From an uncultured Alphaproteobacteria bacterium (GTDB taxonomy: Bacteria > Pseudomonadota > Alphaproteobacteria > Caulobacterales > Parvularculaceae): 36,759 nucleotides of DNA. The stretch is taken from assembly GCA_937895955.1 (NCBI GenBank), contig CALAZI010000193.1, positions 1 through 36,759 on the forward strand. Direction: 5' to 3'. The notes beneath the pieces are model-generated. The model searched no databases and was not told where the DNA came from. It worked only from the letters and a program-made list of their open reading frames with translations. Shown here one piece after another: positions 8,344-17,338 of the stretch. Numbering within the stretch: the first letter of the stretch is position 1; each line of letters starts with the position of its first letter. The translations under genes and the position numbers were made by a program.

Positions 8344-10941
8344 GTGCGTGATAAAGGGCTGAATCAACTTAAATCAACAATCGCCGGGGCGGCGGTTTCA
8401 TCGCTGATCTTTTTAGTCTTGAACACAACAGCGTTCGCGGCGCCGGGACCGGTAGCCTGTTCGGGCGTCCGCCCTCCCGTTACGCCTTTAGCCTCGCATC
8501 ATCTCGCCGGCCTTTCGAAACTTGACGCTATCGCGCCCGTCGGCGCCGGCGTTAAAGCCGTACGCTCCGGCGCATGGTCGGATCCGAAGACTTGGGCCGG
8601 CAAACAGCCGACAGGGCGCATTGTCATTCCAAAAGGGGTCGATGTCGTTTTCGATCTTTCGAACAGTCCCGACCTCAAATCAGTGCGCGTTGAAGGCTGT
8701 CTTGAGCTTTCAAACCGCGTGAACACCCGTCTTAACGCCGAATTCATCTATGTTGCGCCAGGCGGCGAATTGCTCGCCGGCTCATCGACCGCGCCGATCG
8801 CGCCGTCGATTACGGCGGAGATCATTTTTCCGGATTTAGGCCCGCTTGACGTCAAGACGGATCCGACGCTTGTCGGCAAAGGTCTCGTCGCCGCATCGCG
8901 CGTCGGCATTTTCGGCGCGCTGAAAACGCCGCGCGCGAAAACGGCGGTCGCGCCGAAGCGCGGCGATAGCGTGATAAAGCTGTCGCAGGCGCCGTCAGGC
9001 TGGCGGATCGGCGATCGCGTCGTTCTGACCGGGACAAGATTTGTTCCGCAGACATTGCGAAAAAAAGTCGTCATCGCGAGCCCGACGGAAGACGAGGTGC
9101 GGTTCATCACGTCAATCAACGGGTCGAGCGTGACGCTCGACAAGCCGTTGTCGTTCGATCACGCAATCCCCGACCCATCGCTCGGCGCTTATCTTGTCAA
9201 TTATTCGCGCAATATCCGCCTTGCGACGCTCAACGGCGCAAGCCTGCCGCCTAGCCAGCGCGCGCATTCGATGTACATGTCGACGGAAACGACGCTGCAG
9301 GGCGTTGAATTCTTCGAGATGGGCCGCACGGACAAATCCGTCCGCGCCGTCGATGCTGCAAACCTGTCCGCGCCGACGCCGACATCGAACGTCAAGGGCC
9401 GATATCCGCTGCACCTGCACCAGTCCGGGTTCGTCGCCGACAATGCGGCGCCGGTCGTCCGCAATGTCGCCGTCTGGCGCTCGCCCGGCTGGGGCGTCGC
9501 CCAGCATGCGGGGAATGCGTTTCTGTTTCAGAACAACACCTGGGATACGTTCGGCGCGGGATTCGTGTCCGAAAGCGGCAATGAAACCGGCGCATGGGTT
9601 GAAAACACGGCGATCAAGGCTGTCGGCACCGGCACGATCATCAAGCATGGCCCCGACGTGAGCGCTTTCGATCTCGGACGAACGGGAGACGGCTTCTGGC
9701 TCCAGAGCAGGTCCGTCCGCCTCCACAACAATCTCGCGGCCGGCATGACTGGCGGCGTCGGCTTTGTCTATTTTCACCGCAATAACGATCTCGGTAATCG
9801 TTTTCCGCTGACGCCGGGGTTTGTGGCCGCCAATCTCTGCATGCCCGCCTCGATGCGGTTCAAACCGCAGGCGATCGATAAACCAGCGATCGCTCAGTTT
9901 ACGGACAATGAAGTGATCGCGAGCAAGGGCGGATTTCACGTCGTCAAACCGTCTCCGCTGGAGCCGCATGATATCCGGTCCGTGATCGACAATTTCCGGG
10001 CCTGGGAAGTTCGAGAAGGCGTCACGCTGACTTATACGTCCCGCTACACTGTTCTCGGCGGGCTGTTGATCGGCGCGAAAGGGCAATCGGGAACGCTCGG
10101 CGTCAAATTCGGCACCAACACTTACGATCTCGCCGTCGTCGATTCGAAGATCCAGGGCTTCGATTTCGCCGTCGACCTCTCAAAAGTGACGACGCGGGTT
10201 TTCGGCCCATCGAGCAAATACACGCTTTCCGGCGTTTCTTACGCGAATATAGCCAAGACAAAATTGCTTTATCAGGATCGCTCCGACCAAATCATAGCAA
10301 CGACGCCGTCGTCGAAACCCGCTCTGCTCGTCTTTGCGTGGGGGCGCGGCCCCCTGACGATCGCCCCAGGCGGCATCGGCATAAACGTGCAGGGCGCAAA
10401 GTCGGATTCGTCCGGGTCAACGCCTTATCCGGTTGCGACGAGAGAATTCCTGTTAAACGGCGCCAATCTGAAAAACATGGTGCGCGATCGCGGCTGGCAC
10501 ACATTGACGACCGGCGGCCGAGCGACGGTCTTTCCTGAATTTTATTCAGATCGGCTGACCGGCGAAATTTTCCAGACGTCGTTCATCATCAAGCCGCCGA
10601 CGAAATACAGCTGGCCGGCCAAGCTGATCGACGGATCATCCGCCGATCAAGGCCGGCTTGATCCGAACGCCGGCCCGCCGACTGCGAATAATGATGCGGG
10701 GTCGGTCGCGCGCAACGGACAGGTGACGATCAATGCGCTTTCGAACGACCGCACCAATGACGGCGGATTGATCCCATCCGGATTCACATACCCGCGCAAC
10801 GGCAATGTCACGCAACTGGCGAACGGATCCTTTGTCTATACGCCCTATCCGGATTTTTCCGGACCGGACCGGTTCAATTACTGGGTGCGCAACAAACAGG
10901 GCGTCGTCGCCCGCGCAACCGTCAACGTAACGGTGCGATAA
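8344..10941 (+). CDS. Exported G8-domain protein, CEMIP/TMEM2-like, with C-terminal Ig/cadherin-like domain
   Basis: An 865-residue protein starting at GTG, preceded by GGAGG with 8-base spacing. A signal peptide covers about residues 1-32. Residues about 58-190 resemble a G8 domain (GAWSDPKTW opening, repeated short beta strands, IFPDLGPLDV). A GWRIGDRVVLTGT segment follows, then YPLHLH at residues 354-359 and a run of beta-helix-like strands including NTWDTFGAGFVSESGNETGAWVENTAI. This order, with a YPxHxH motif and the GxGFxxExGxE-like stretch, resembles animal CEMIP and TMEM2, linked to hyaluronan depolymerisation. The bacterial substrate is unknown and polysaccharide binding or cleavage is inference. 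Residues about 775-865 look like a Big_9/cadherin-like domain (ANNDAGSVARNG...YTPYPDFSGPDRFNYWVRN), common in secreted adhesins. No neighbouring secretion system identifies its export route beyond Sec. Confidence 0.85.
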   Translation: MRDKGLNQLKSTIAGAAVSSLIFLVLNTTAFAAPGPVACSGVRPPVTPLASHHLAGLSKLDAIAPVGAGVKAVRSGAWSDPKTWAGKQPTGRIVIPKGVDVVFDLSNSPDLKSVRVEGCLELSNRVNTRLNAEFIYVAPGGELLAGSSTAPIAPSITAEIIFPDLGPLDVKTDPTLVGKGLVAASRVGIFGALKTPRAKTAVAPKRGDSVIKLSQAPSGWRIGDRVVLTGTRFVPQTLRKKVVIASPTEDEVRFITSINGSSVTLDKPLSFDHAIPDPSLGAYLVNYSRNIRLATLNGASLPPSQRAHSMYMSTETTLQGVEFFEMGRTDKSVRAVDAANLSAPTPTSNVKGRYPLHLHQSGFVADNAAPVVRNVAVWRSPGWGVAQHAGNAFLFQNNTWDTFGAGFVSESGNETGAWVENTAIKAVGTGTIIKHGPDVSAFDLGRTGDGFWLQSRSVRLHNNLAAGMTGGVGFVYFHRNNDLGNRFPLTPGFVAANLCMPASMRFKPQAIDKPAIAQFTDNEVIASKGGFHVVKPSPLEPHDIRSVIDNFRAWEVREGVTLTYTSRYTVLGGLLIGAKGQSGTLGVKFGTNTYDLAVVDSKIQGFDFAVDLSKVTTRVFGPSSKYTLSGVSYANIAKTKLLYQDRSDQIIATTPSSKPALLVFAWGRGPLTIAPGGIGINVQGAKSDSSGSTPYPVATREFLLNGANLKNMVRDRGWHTLTTGGRATVFPEFYSDRLTGEIFQTSFIIKPPTKYSWPAKLIDGSSADQGRLDPNAGPPTANNDAGSVARNGQVTINALSNDRTNDGGLIPSGFTYPRNGNVTQLANGSFVYTPYPDFSGPDRFNYWVRNKQGVVARATVNVTVR

Positions 10942-10963
10942 CATCTTTGTCATGCCGGACGAG

Positions 10964-10993
10964 AAAACGCCGCCGAACATGGCGGCGTTTTTT
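10964..10993. terminator. Bidirectional terminator between the G8-domain gene and priA
   Basis: A perfect 11-bp stem is formed by 10964-10974 and 10981-10991 around the 6-base loop GAACAT. It has a six-T run on the plus strand and four T residues on the minus strand. The two genes converge here. The TAA stop of priA (10992-10994) begins inside the T tail, so the stem lies just beyond the end of priA. Confidence 0.88.
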
Positions 10994-13160
10994 ATCCGAG
11001 ACTATAGGGATCAATGTCGATAACGCGCCGAACCGCCGCCGTCGAGCGAACGCGATCCAGCCATGACGAGATGAACGCCTGAATATTCACGTCTCGGCGC
11101 GTTTTGACGAGAAAGCGGATGCGCGCCTCGCCGCGAAGGCGATAGATCGGCGCCGGCGCCGGACCGAAAACGACGACGCCGTCGGCGGCGAACAGCGCGT
11201 TGCGGTGCGCTTCCGCGCTTTCTTTCAAACGCTTTTCGTCTTTCGATTTCAGCGTGACCGAGGCGAGCCTTCCATAGGGCGGAAAGGCGAGCGCGGCGCG
11301 CCCCTCGGCCTCGGCCTCCAGAAAGGCGTCGCGATCGCCGGCCGCCAGCGCTGCGAACACGGCCGCGTCAGGAAGATAGGTTTGCAAAAGCGCCTCGCCG
11401 GCGCGGTCAGCCCTGCCCGCACGGCCGGCGACCTGGCTCAAGAGCTGATAAGTTCGTTCGGCAGCGCGAAGATCGCCGCCGGAAAGCCCCATATCGGCGT
11501 CGACGACGCCGACCAGCGTCAAGTTCGGAAAATGATGGCCCTTGGCGACCATTTGCGTCGCGATGAGAATGTCGATGTCGCCAGCCTCCATCGCTTCAAG
11601 AACAGCGCGCATGTGGGACGCCGACTGGACCGTGTCGGAGGAAAGAACGGCGCGCCGCGCATTCGGCCAGCGCGCCTGCGTTTCTTCAGCGACACGCTCA
11701 ACGCCCGGCCCGCAGGCGGCAAGCGACCCGACGGCGTTGCAGGCGGGGCAAGCCGCCGGTTTCGGCATGGTGAACCCGGTGTGATGACAGACAAGACGGT
11801 TTTCAAAACGGTGTTCGACGAGCCAGGCGTCGGCGTGCGGCGATTTCATGCGATGGCCGCATTTGCGACAGAGCGTCAGCGGCGCATAGCCGCGACGATT
11901 GATGAACAGCAATGACTGCTCGCCGGCGGCAAGACGCGCATCGACCGCGGCGACGAGGCGCGGCGACAGCCAGCGCCCCTCTTCTTCCGGCCCCTCGCGG
12001 CGCATGTCGACAAGCGACACTTTCGGCAACGCCGCAGACCCAAAGCGCGATGAAAGACGAACGAGGTCGTAACGGCCTTGTTCGACATTGACGACGCTTT
12101 CGAGCGAGGGCGTCGCCGAGGCGAGGATGACAGGAAATTTTCCGCGCGCGCCGCGCGCCACCGCCATATCGCGCGCCTGATAGATGACGCCGTCTTCCTG
12201 CTTGTAGGCGGCGTCATGTTCCTCATCGACGACGATCATCGACAGATGTCGATAGGGGAGGAACAGCGCCGAGCGCGCGCCGATGACGAGCCGCGCGCCG
12301 CCGTCATTGACGCGCCGCCAGACGCGCCGCCGCGCCGCCGCGGTGAGATCGGAATGCCAGGCGGCGGGCTCGGCGCCGAAGCGCGCCTCGACGCGCTTCA
12401 AGAACGGCAGCGTCAGCGAGATTTCAGGCAGCAGGATCAAGACCTGCGCCTTGTCATCCCGGCGAAGCGCCTCGGCGACAGCTTCGAGATAGACTTCCGT
12501 CTTGCCGGCGCCGGTTACGCCGTCGAGCAAGGCGACCCCGCCGCGCCCTATGGAAGCGACCAGAGCGCGCGCCGCCGCAAGCTGCTCGGCGGAAAGCGCG
12601 ACGCCCGGCCGGTCCGGATCGGGCGTTGGAAAGGGCGGGTCGGGATCGACCGACAGCGCCCTGAGCGCGCCCGCTTTGACGAGACCGCGGATGACGGCCT
12701 CGCTCGCGCCTGACCGCGCGGCGATCTCGCGGACGGTCAGCGGCCCGCCGTCGAAAACCGACATCGCCGCGCGCCGCGCCTCGGTCAGCCGCGCCGGCGT
12801 CTCGCCGGTCGGCAGATAGGCGGCGACGCCCGCCGGCGGGTCGAGCGCATCGCCCGAACGCATCACCAGCCGCAGGACGGCGCCGAGCGGATGCATCGTA
12901 TAGGCGGCCACCCAGTCGACGAAATCGACCGCCGCCGGCGCAAGCGGCGCGGCGTCGAACCTCCCCGTTATGCGTTTCAGCTTTTCCGTCGGGACGTCGT
13001 CGGCGGCGCCTGGCCAGACGACGCCGATCGCCATGCGGCCGCCGAACGGCGCCTCGACCCAGTCGCCGGCGCTGACGCCTTCAGGCGCAAGGTAATCATA
13101 CGCCCTGGCGAGCGGCATCGGGAACAGCACTCTCACGCGGCGGTCCGGTACCGCCGCCAT
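10992..13160 (-). CDS. priA: Primosomal replication restart helicase PriA
   Basis: A 722-residue superfamily 2 helicase that reloads the replisome at stalled forks. From the chosen ATG, the Walker A GVTGAGKT is at about residues 214-221, followed by the DEEH box (VVDEEHDAAYKQED) and the C-terminal helicase motifs (VGVVDADMGLSGGDLRAAERTYQLLSQVAGRAGR). The zinc-binding region is present but atypical: CRKCGHRM, then CHHTG and CPACNAVGSLAACG supply the cysteines. The start at 13158-13160 (MAAVPDRRVRVLFPMPL) matches where the family begins; the frame is open to a TTG at 13238. It converges on the G8 gene with a shared terminator and diverges from the DUF1036 gene across 114 bases. Confidence 0.95.
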   Translation of the reverse strand: MAAVPDRRVRVLFPMPLARAYDYLAPEGVSAGDWVEAPFGGRMAIGVVWPGAADDVPTEKLKRITGRFDAAPLAPAAVDFVDWVAAYTMHPLGAVLRLVMRSGDALDPPAGVAAYLPTGETPARLTEARRAAMSVFDGGPLTVREIAARSGASEAVIRGLVKAGALRALSVDPDPPFPTPDPDRPGVALSAEQLAAARALVASIGRGGVALLDGVTGAGKTEVYLEAVAEALRRDDKAQVLILLPEISLTLPFLKRVEARFGAEPAAWHSDLTAAARRRVWRRVNDGGARLVIGARSALFLPYRHLSMIVVDEEHDAAYKQEDGVIYQARDMAVARGARGKFPVILASATPSLESVVNVEQGRYDLVRLSSRFGSAALPKVSLVDMRREGPEEEGRWLSPRLVAAVDARLAAGEQSLLFINRRGYAPLTLCRKCGHRMKSPHADAWLVEHRFENRLVCHHTGFTMPKPAACPACNAVGSLAACGPGVERVAEETQARWPNARRAVLSSDTVQSASHMRAVLEAMEAGDIDILIATQMVAKGHHFPNLTLVGVVDADMGLSGGDLRAAERTYQLLSQVAGRAGRADRAGEALLQTYLPDAAVFAALAAGDRDAFLEAEAEGRAALAFPPYGRLASVTLKSKDEKRLKESAEAHRNALFAADGVVVFGPAPAPIYRLRGEARIRFLVKTRRDVNIQAFISSWLDRVRSTAAVRRVIDIDPYSLG

Positions 13161-13274
13161 CGCGCTTTCTTCGCCGCCTGTCTCGGTCAACCTTGATCCC
13201 TCGCCCAGTTTCGGCTGAATTACGCCGCGCCGCGCCAAGGGCGGCGCGCAGTTTCATAGGGCGCGGGCGACGCG

Positions 13275-14309
13275 ATGCGTAGTATCTTTTCAGTCCTTCT
13301 CTCGGCCGTCGGCGCGGGTCTTGTCTTTTGCGGCGCGGCGGAAGCCAAATACAGTCTCTGCAACAAGACGAGCTACGCCCTTTCCGCGTCAATCGGCTAT
13401 GTCGACGGCGATCGTCTGGCGACGCGCGGCTGGTGGCGGTTGCGCCCCGGCCAATGCAAGGTCGTCCTGACCGAACCCACCAATCCCGGCCGCTATTTCG
13501 TCTACGCGGAGGCGATCGAAGGGCACAAGGGGGCGATGCGCACCTGGTCCGGCGAAACGGCGCTTTGCGTCGAGAACAACGGCTTCTTCAATCTGCGCAA
13601 TCAGGAAGTCTGCCGCGAAGACCCGACGCGCATGCGCAATTTCTTCGACGTCGAAGTGACGCCCGCCGCCGGCGGCAACTGGCAGACCGATTTCGCGGAA
13701 GCGGCCAATTACACAGTTTACAGCGCGGAAGTCGCCGGCGTGCAGCGTCTTTTGAACGATCTCGGACTCGCTAAGGTGCGGATTGACGGATCGCTCGGGC
13801 GCGAGACGCAGCGCCTGCTCGCCTCCTACCGCAAGGAGAAAGATATCGGCGACGGGCCCGTCATCGACGACGCGACGATCGACGCGATGATTGAGGAAGC
13901 GAACGCCCGCGAAGCCAAGCTCGGCCTTTTCTTCTGCAACAAGACGGATCAGTCCGTCTGGTCCGCGCTTTCAGAACCGCAAGGCGAGAATCGCTATCAG
14001 TCGCGCGGCTGGTGGAAACTTGAGCCCGGCGACTGCGCGAAGGTGATCAAAGGCGCCCTTTCGACGGATCATTATTACGTCTACGGCGTTATCGAAGATC
14101 AGCGCGGCGAGCGCCGTCTCGCAGGCGGCGATAAGTCTTTCTGCGTCAACGCCGTGCGGTTCGCCGCGGAAACGGAAGCGACCTGCGCCGATCAGGAGCT
14201 CGACGAGGCCGTATTCAAGCGAGTCGAGATCGGCGGCGTCCAGTCGGCGACCTTCGATTTCACCGCCGACGCTTTCGTTGCGCCGCCGAGCGAAGCGCCG
14301 ACACAATAG
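13275..14309 (+). CDS. Exported protein with two DUF1036 domains flanking a peptidoglycan-binding-like segment
   Basis: A 344-residue protein with a signal peptide (residues 1-24, ending AAEA). The first DUF1036 copy spans about 26-130 (LCNKTSY...RGWWRLRPGQC...FVYAEA...CVEN...VC) and the second about 215-320 (FCNKTDQ...RGWWKLEPGDC...YVYGVI...CVNA...TC). Each copy keeps four cysteines in the same places, suggesting two disulfides per domain and an oxidising periplasm. Between them VAGVQRLLNDLGLAKVRIDGSLGRETQRLLASYR resembles a PG_binding_1 helical repeat. DUF1036 has no known function. The stop codon is 3 bases before the nucleotidase ATG, so the two genes, and perhaps dapD, are likely cotranscribed. 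Confidence 0.85.
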   Translation: MRSIFSVLLSAVGAGLVFCGAAEAKYSLCNKTSYALSASIGYVDGDRLATRGWWRLRPGQCKVVLTEPTNPGRYFVYAEAIEGHKGAMRTWSGETALCVENNGFFNLRNQEVCREDPTRMRNFFDVEVTPAAGGNWQTDFAEAANYTVYSAEVAGVQRLLNDLGLAKVRIDGSLGRETQRLLASYRKEKDIGDGPVIDDATIDAMIEEANAREAKLGLFFCNKTDQSVWSALSEPQGENRYQSRGWWKLEPGDCAKVIKGALSTDHYYVYGVIEDQRGERRLAGGDKSFCVNAVRFAAETEATCADQELDEAVFKRVEIGGVQSATFDFTADAFVAPPSEAPTQ

Positions 14310-14312
14310 ACA

Positions 14313-15014
14313 ATGACCGATCTGAAGCATGTCGAGAGCTGGATCTTCGATCTCGACAACACGCTCTATCCCGCCGAATGTCACCTTTTCGCGCAAATCG
14401 ACGCGCGCATGGCTGATTTCATCCAGCGCATGCTCGGCGTCGACCGAGCCGAAGCGCGGCGGCTTCAAAAGGACTATTATGTCCGCTACGGCACGACGCT
14501 CGCCGGCCTGATCGCGGAACACCGGATCGCGCCGGATGATTTTCTTTCCTATGTGCACGACATCGACCGTTCGGTCGTGCCGGAAAATCCCGCCCTCAAA
14601 CGCGCAATCGAAGCGCTGCCTGGCGGGCGCTTCATCTTCACCAACGGCTCGGTCGCGCACGCCGAAAAAACGCTCGCCCGGATCGGTCTCGATGGGCTTT
14701 TCGACGATATATTTGACATTCGCGCCGCCGATTGGATGCCGAAGCCGCACCGGAAAACCTATGAAAAATTCATCGCCGCGACCGGCGTTGCAGCGCGGCG
14801 CTCGGCGATGTTTGAAGACTTGGCGCATAATCTCGAAGCGCCGCACGCGCTCGGCATGACGACGGTGCTCGTCTGTCAGGACGCGCGCTGGTTCGCCGAC
14901 GAGCCTGACGGCAAACGGCCGGCGCGCCCCGATGACGCGCATGGCGAGCACATTCATCATATCACCGACGACCTTGCAGGATTTCTCGCGATGGTCGAAA
15001 AAGCCGCCGCCTGA
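14313..15014 (+). CDS. HAD-family pyrimidine 5'-nucleotidase
   Basis: A 233-residue HAD phosphatase of the Sdt1-like pyrimidine 5'-nucleotidase type, which dephosphorylates nucleotides such as UMP/CMP. Motif I is DLDNTLYP near residue 13, with the characteristic following ECHLFAQIDARM. Motif II is FTNGS, the motif III lysine is in MPKPHRKTY, and motif IV is FEDLAHNL. This gene very often precedes dapD in alphaproteobacteria, as it does here (18-base gap). No strong Shine-Dalgarno is visible, and its 3-base distance from the DUF1036 stop suggests translational coupling. The in vivo substrate is inferred from family only. Confidence 0.88.
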   Translation: MTDLKHVESWIFDLDNTLYPAECHLFAQIDARMADFIQRMLGVDRAEARRLQKDYYVRYGTTLAGLIAEHRIAPDDFLSYVHDIDRSVVPENPALKRAIEALPGGRFIFTNGSVAHAEKTLARIGLDGLFDDIFDIRAADWMPKPHRKTYEKFIAATGVAARRSAMFEDLAHNLEAPHALGMTTVLVCQDARWFADEPDGKRPARPDDAHGEHIHHITDDLAGFLAMVEKAAA

Positions 15015-15032
15015 AGCGCAAGGAAAAACATC

Positions 15033-15869
15033 ATGGGCGCCAGCGCCGATCTTGAACAGCGCATTGAGGACGCTTGGGAGCGACGCGCGGAGCTTTCGCC
15101 GGCGACGACCGGCGGCGTTCGCGACGCCGTCAATGAGGCGCTTGCGCTGCTCGACAGCGGCCGCGCCCGCGTCGCCGAGTCGGAGGCGGGCGGAAACGTC
15201 AAAACCTGGCGCGTCAATCAATGGCTAAAAAAGGCGGTGTTGCTTTCGTTCCGGCTTAACGACAACGCCGTCATCGGCGACGCCCCGATCCAGTGGTGGG
15301 ACAAGGTCTCGCTGAAATTCGGCGACTGGACGGAAAAGGAATTTCGCGCCGCGGGATTCCGCGCCGTTCCGGGCGCCGTTGCGCGGCGCGGCGCCTATAT
15401 TGCGCCATCCGTCGTGCTGATGCCGTCCTTCGTCAATATCGGCGCCTATGTCGATGAGGGAACGATGGTCGACACCTGGGCGACGGTCGGCTCCTGCGCG
15501 CAGATCGGCAAACATTGCCACATCTCCGGCGGCGCCGGCATCGGCGGCGTTCTCGAACCCTTGCAGGCGAACCCCGTCATCATCGAGGACAATTGCTTCA
15601 TCGGCGCCAGAGCCGAAGTCGCCGAAGGCGTCATCGTGCGCGAAGGTTCGGTTCTCTCTATGGGCGTTTATCTCGGCGCATCGACGAAAATCGTCGATCG
15701 CGAAACGGGCGAAATTCTCTACGGCGAAGTGCCGCCTTATTCTGTCGTCGTTTCGGGCTCCATGCCGTCGGCGAAGGGCGGTCCCGCCCTCTACTGCGCC
15801 GTCATCGTCAAGCGCGTCGATGAAAAGACGCGCGCCAAAACGAGCGTCAACGAACTGCTGCGAGACTAG
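15033..15869 (+). CDS. dapD: 2,3,4,5-tetrahydropyridine-2,6-dicarboxylate N-succinyltransferase
   Basis: A 278-residue DapD (family length about 274). It transfers succinyl from succinyl-CoA to tetrahydrodipicolinate in the lysine/meso-diaminopimelate pathway, in the cytoplasm. The N-terminal helical domain contains VNQWLKKAVLLSFRLND. The left-handed beta-helix of hexapeptide repeats follows (AYIAPSVVLMPSFVNIGAYVDEGTMVDTWATVGSCAQIGK, HISGGAGIGGVLEPLQA). AGGA precedes the ATG by 8 bases. dapE, often nearby in other genomes, is absent. The gene ends 9 bases from the convergent gor stop, with no terminator hairpin visible. Confidence 0.97.
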   Translation: MGASADLEQRIEDAWERRAELSPATTGGVRDAVNEALALLDSGRARVAESEAGGNVKTWRVNQWLKKAVLLSFRLNDNAVIGDAPIQWWDKVSLKFGDWTEKEFRAAGFRAVPGAVARRGAYIAPSVVLMPSFVNIGAYVDEGTMVDTWATVGSCAQIGKHCHISGGAGIGGVLEPLQANPVIIEDNCFIGARAEVAEGVIVREGSVLSMGVYLGASTKIVDRETGEILYGEVPPYSVVVSGSMPSAKGGPALYCAVIVKRVDEKTRAKTSVNELLRD

Positions 15870-15877
15870 CGCGAGCC

Positions 15878-17251
15878 CTATTCTACGAATTTATTCCGCA
15901 TCAGCACCAGCTCCTCCGCCGATGTCGGATGCAGAGCGACGGTGTCGTCGAAATCCTTTTTGGTGAGGCCCGCCTTTACCGCGATCGCAAGACACTGAAT
16001 CATTTCCGGCGCGCCTTCGCCGACGATGTGGACGCCGACGACTTTTTGCGTCCTTTCCTCGACGACGAGCTTCATGAAGGTGCGCGCCTCGGACCCCGAC
16101 AGGGTGTTCTTCATCGGCCGAAAATCGGTCTTGTAAATGTCGACGGCGCCGAATTTCCTGCGCGCATCACCCTCCGAATAACCGACGGAGCCGACCGGCG
16201 GCTGCGAAAAGACCGCTTTCGGAATGAAGTCGTAATCGACCTTTGTCGGGTTGCCGTGAAATTCTGTCTCAGCGAAGGCGGCGCCCTCGCGGATTGCAAC
16301 CGGCGTCAACTGCACGCGGTCGGTGACGTCGCCGACAGCGAAAATATTCTCGATGTTCGTGCGGTTCCATTCATCGACAATGACCGCGCCGTCGCGCCCT
16401 AGCGCCACGCCCGCGCTTTCAAGCCCGAGCCCTTGCGTATAGGGCTTGCGGCCGACCGCCCAGAAGACGAGATCGGCGTCGATATGAGCGCCGGTGTTCA
16501 AATGCACGCGCCGAGCGCCGTCGCCGATGTCTTCGATTTTGTCGAAGACGGCGCTGGTGACGACGCGCACGCCCATGCGCTGCATTTCGCGATGGACCTG
16601 CACTGAAATGTCGCGATCGAAATAGCGCAGCACATCCTCGCCGCGATAAACAAGCGACACGTCAGCGCCGAGCCCCCTGAAAATGCAGGCGAACTCGATC
16701 GCGATATAGCCGCCGCCGGCGATGACGACGCGCTTGGGAAATTCTTCAAGATGAAACGCCTCGTTCGAGGTGACGGCGAGGTCATGGCCCTCAATCGATT
16801 GATCGGTCCATGGCGCGCCGCCGGTCGCGATCAGAATCTTGTCGGCGGTGACGTCGCGGTTTTCTTTGACGAGATGGATGGTATGCGCGTCTTTCAGAAC
16901 CGCGCGGCTGTCGACGATGTCGACGCCGGCGTTTTTGAGATTGCGGATATAGACGCCGTTCAGCCGATCGATCTCAGCATCCTTGTTGGCGATCAAGGTC
17001 GGCCAGTCGAAATGCGGCTTGCCCGATGTCCAGCCATAGCCGCTCGCCTCATGAAACATATGGCTGAATTCCGAGGCGTAAACGAACAGCTTTTTCGGAA
17101 TGCAGCCGCGAATAACGCAGGTGCCGCCGACGCGATATTCCTCAGCGACGGCGACGCGCGCGCCGTAAGTCGCAGCAAGCCGCGAGGCCCTGACGCCGCC
17201 CGAACCCGCGCCGATGGTGAAAAGATCGTAGTCGTATTCGGTCATGCCCAT
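15878..17251 (-). CDS. gor: Glutathione-disulfide reductase
   Basis: A 457-residue flavoprotein disulfide reductase that uses NADPH to reduce oxidised glutathione. It shows the FAD motif GAGSGGVRASR (residues 14-24), the redox pair Cys45/Cys50 in GGTCVIRGCIPKK, a second dinucleotide motif GGGYIAIEFA, the FAD motif EAVGDVTDRVQLTPVAIREG (here FAVGDV), and the catalytic histidine in ALHPTSAEELV. The dimer-interface sequence supports glutathione rather than lipoamide as substrate. Two in-frame ATGs (17251 and 17245) are possible; AAAGGA lies just upstream. It is downstream of the glmU-rpiA-unknown run, separated by 87 bases, so it may be read from its own promoter. Confidence 0.95.
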   Translation of the reverse strand: MGMTEYDYDLFTIGAGSGGVRASRLAATYGARVAVAEEYRVGGTCVIRGCIPKKLFVYASEFSHMFHEASGYGWTSGKPHFDWPTLIANKDAEIDRLNGVYIRNLKNAGVDIVDSRAVLKDAHTIHLVKENRDVTADKILIATGGAPWTDQSIEGHDLAVTSNEAFHLEEFPKRVVIAGGGYIAIEFACIFRGLGADVSLVYRGEDVLRYFDRDISVQVHREMQRMGVRVVTSAVFDKIEDIGDGARRVHLNTGAHIDADLVFWAVGRKPYTQGLGLESAGVALGRDGAVIVDEWNRTNIENIFAVGDVTDRVQLTPVAIREGAAFAETEFHGNPTKVDYDFIPKAVFSQPPVGSVGYSEGDARRKFGAVDIYKTDFRPMKNTLSGSEARTFMKLVVEERTQKVVGVHIVGEGAPEMIQCLAIAVKAGLTKKDFDDTVALHPTSAEELVLMRNKFVE

Positions 17252-17338
17252 TCGTCCTTTCGCGCGTCCTGATTAGCGGAGGCGCGCGCCGATCGCCAAT
17301 GCGGAATGCGCGGCGTGACGCATTCGTGTTCGCACAAT

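Noticed and set aside
9112..10086. Minus-strand open frame of 324 codons inside the G8-domain gene
   Set aside because: It is a shadow of the G8 protein frame with no motif or ribosome-binding site.
13971..15221. Minus-strand open frame of 416 codons opposite the DUF1036, nucleotidase and dapD genes
   Set aside because: It crosses two intergenic junctions and opposes three well-supported genes. It shows no protein signature of its own.
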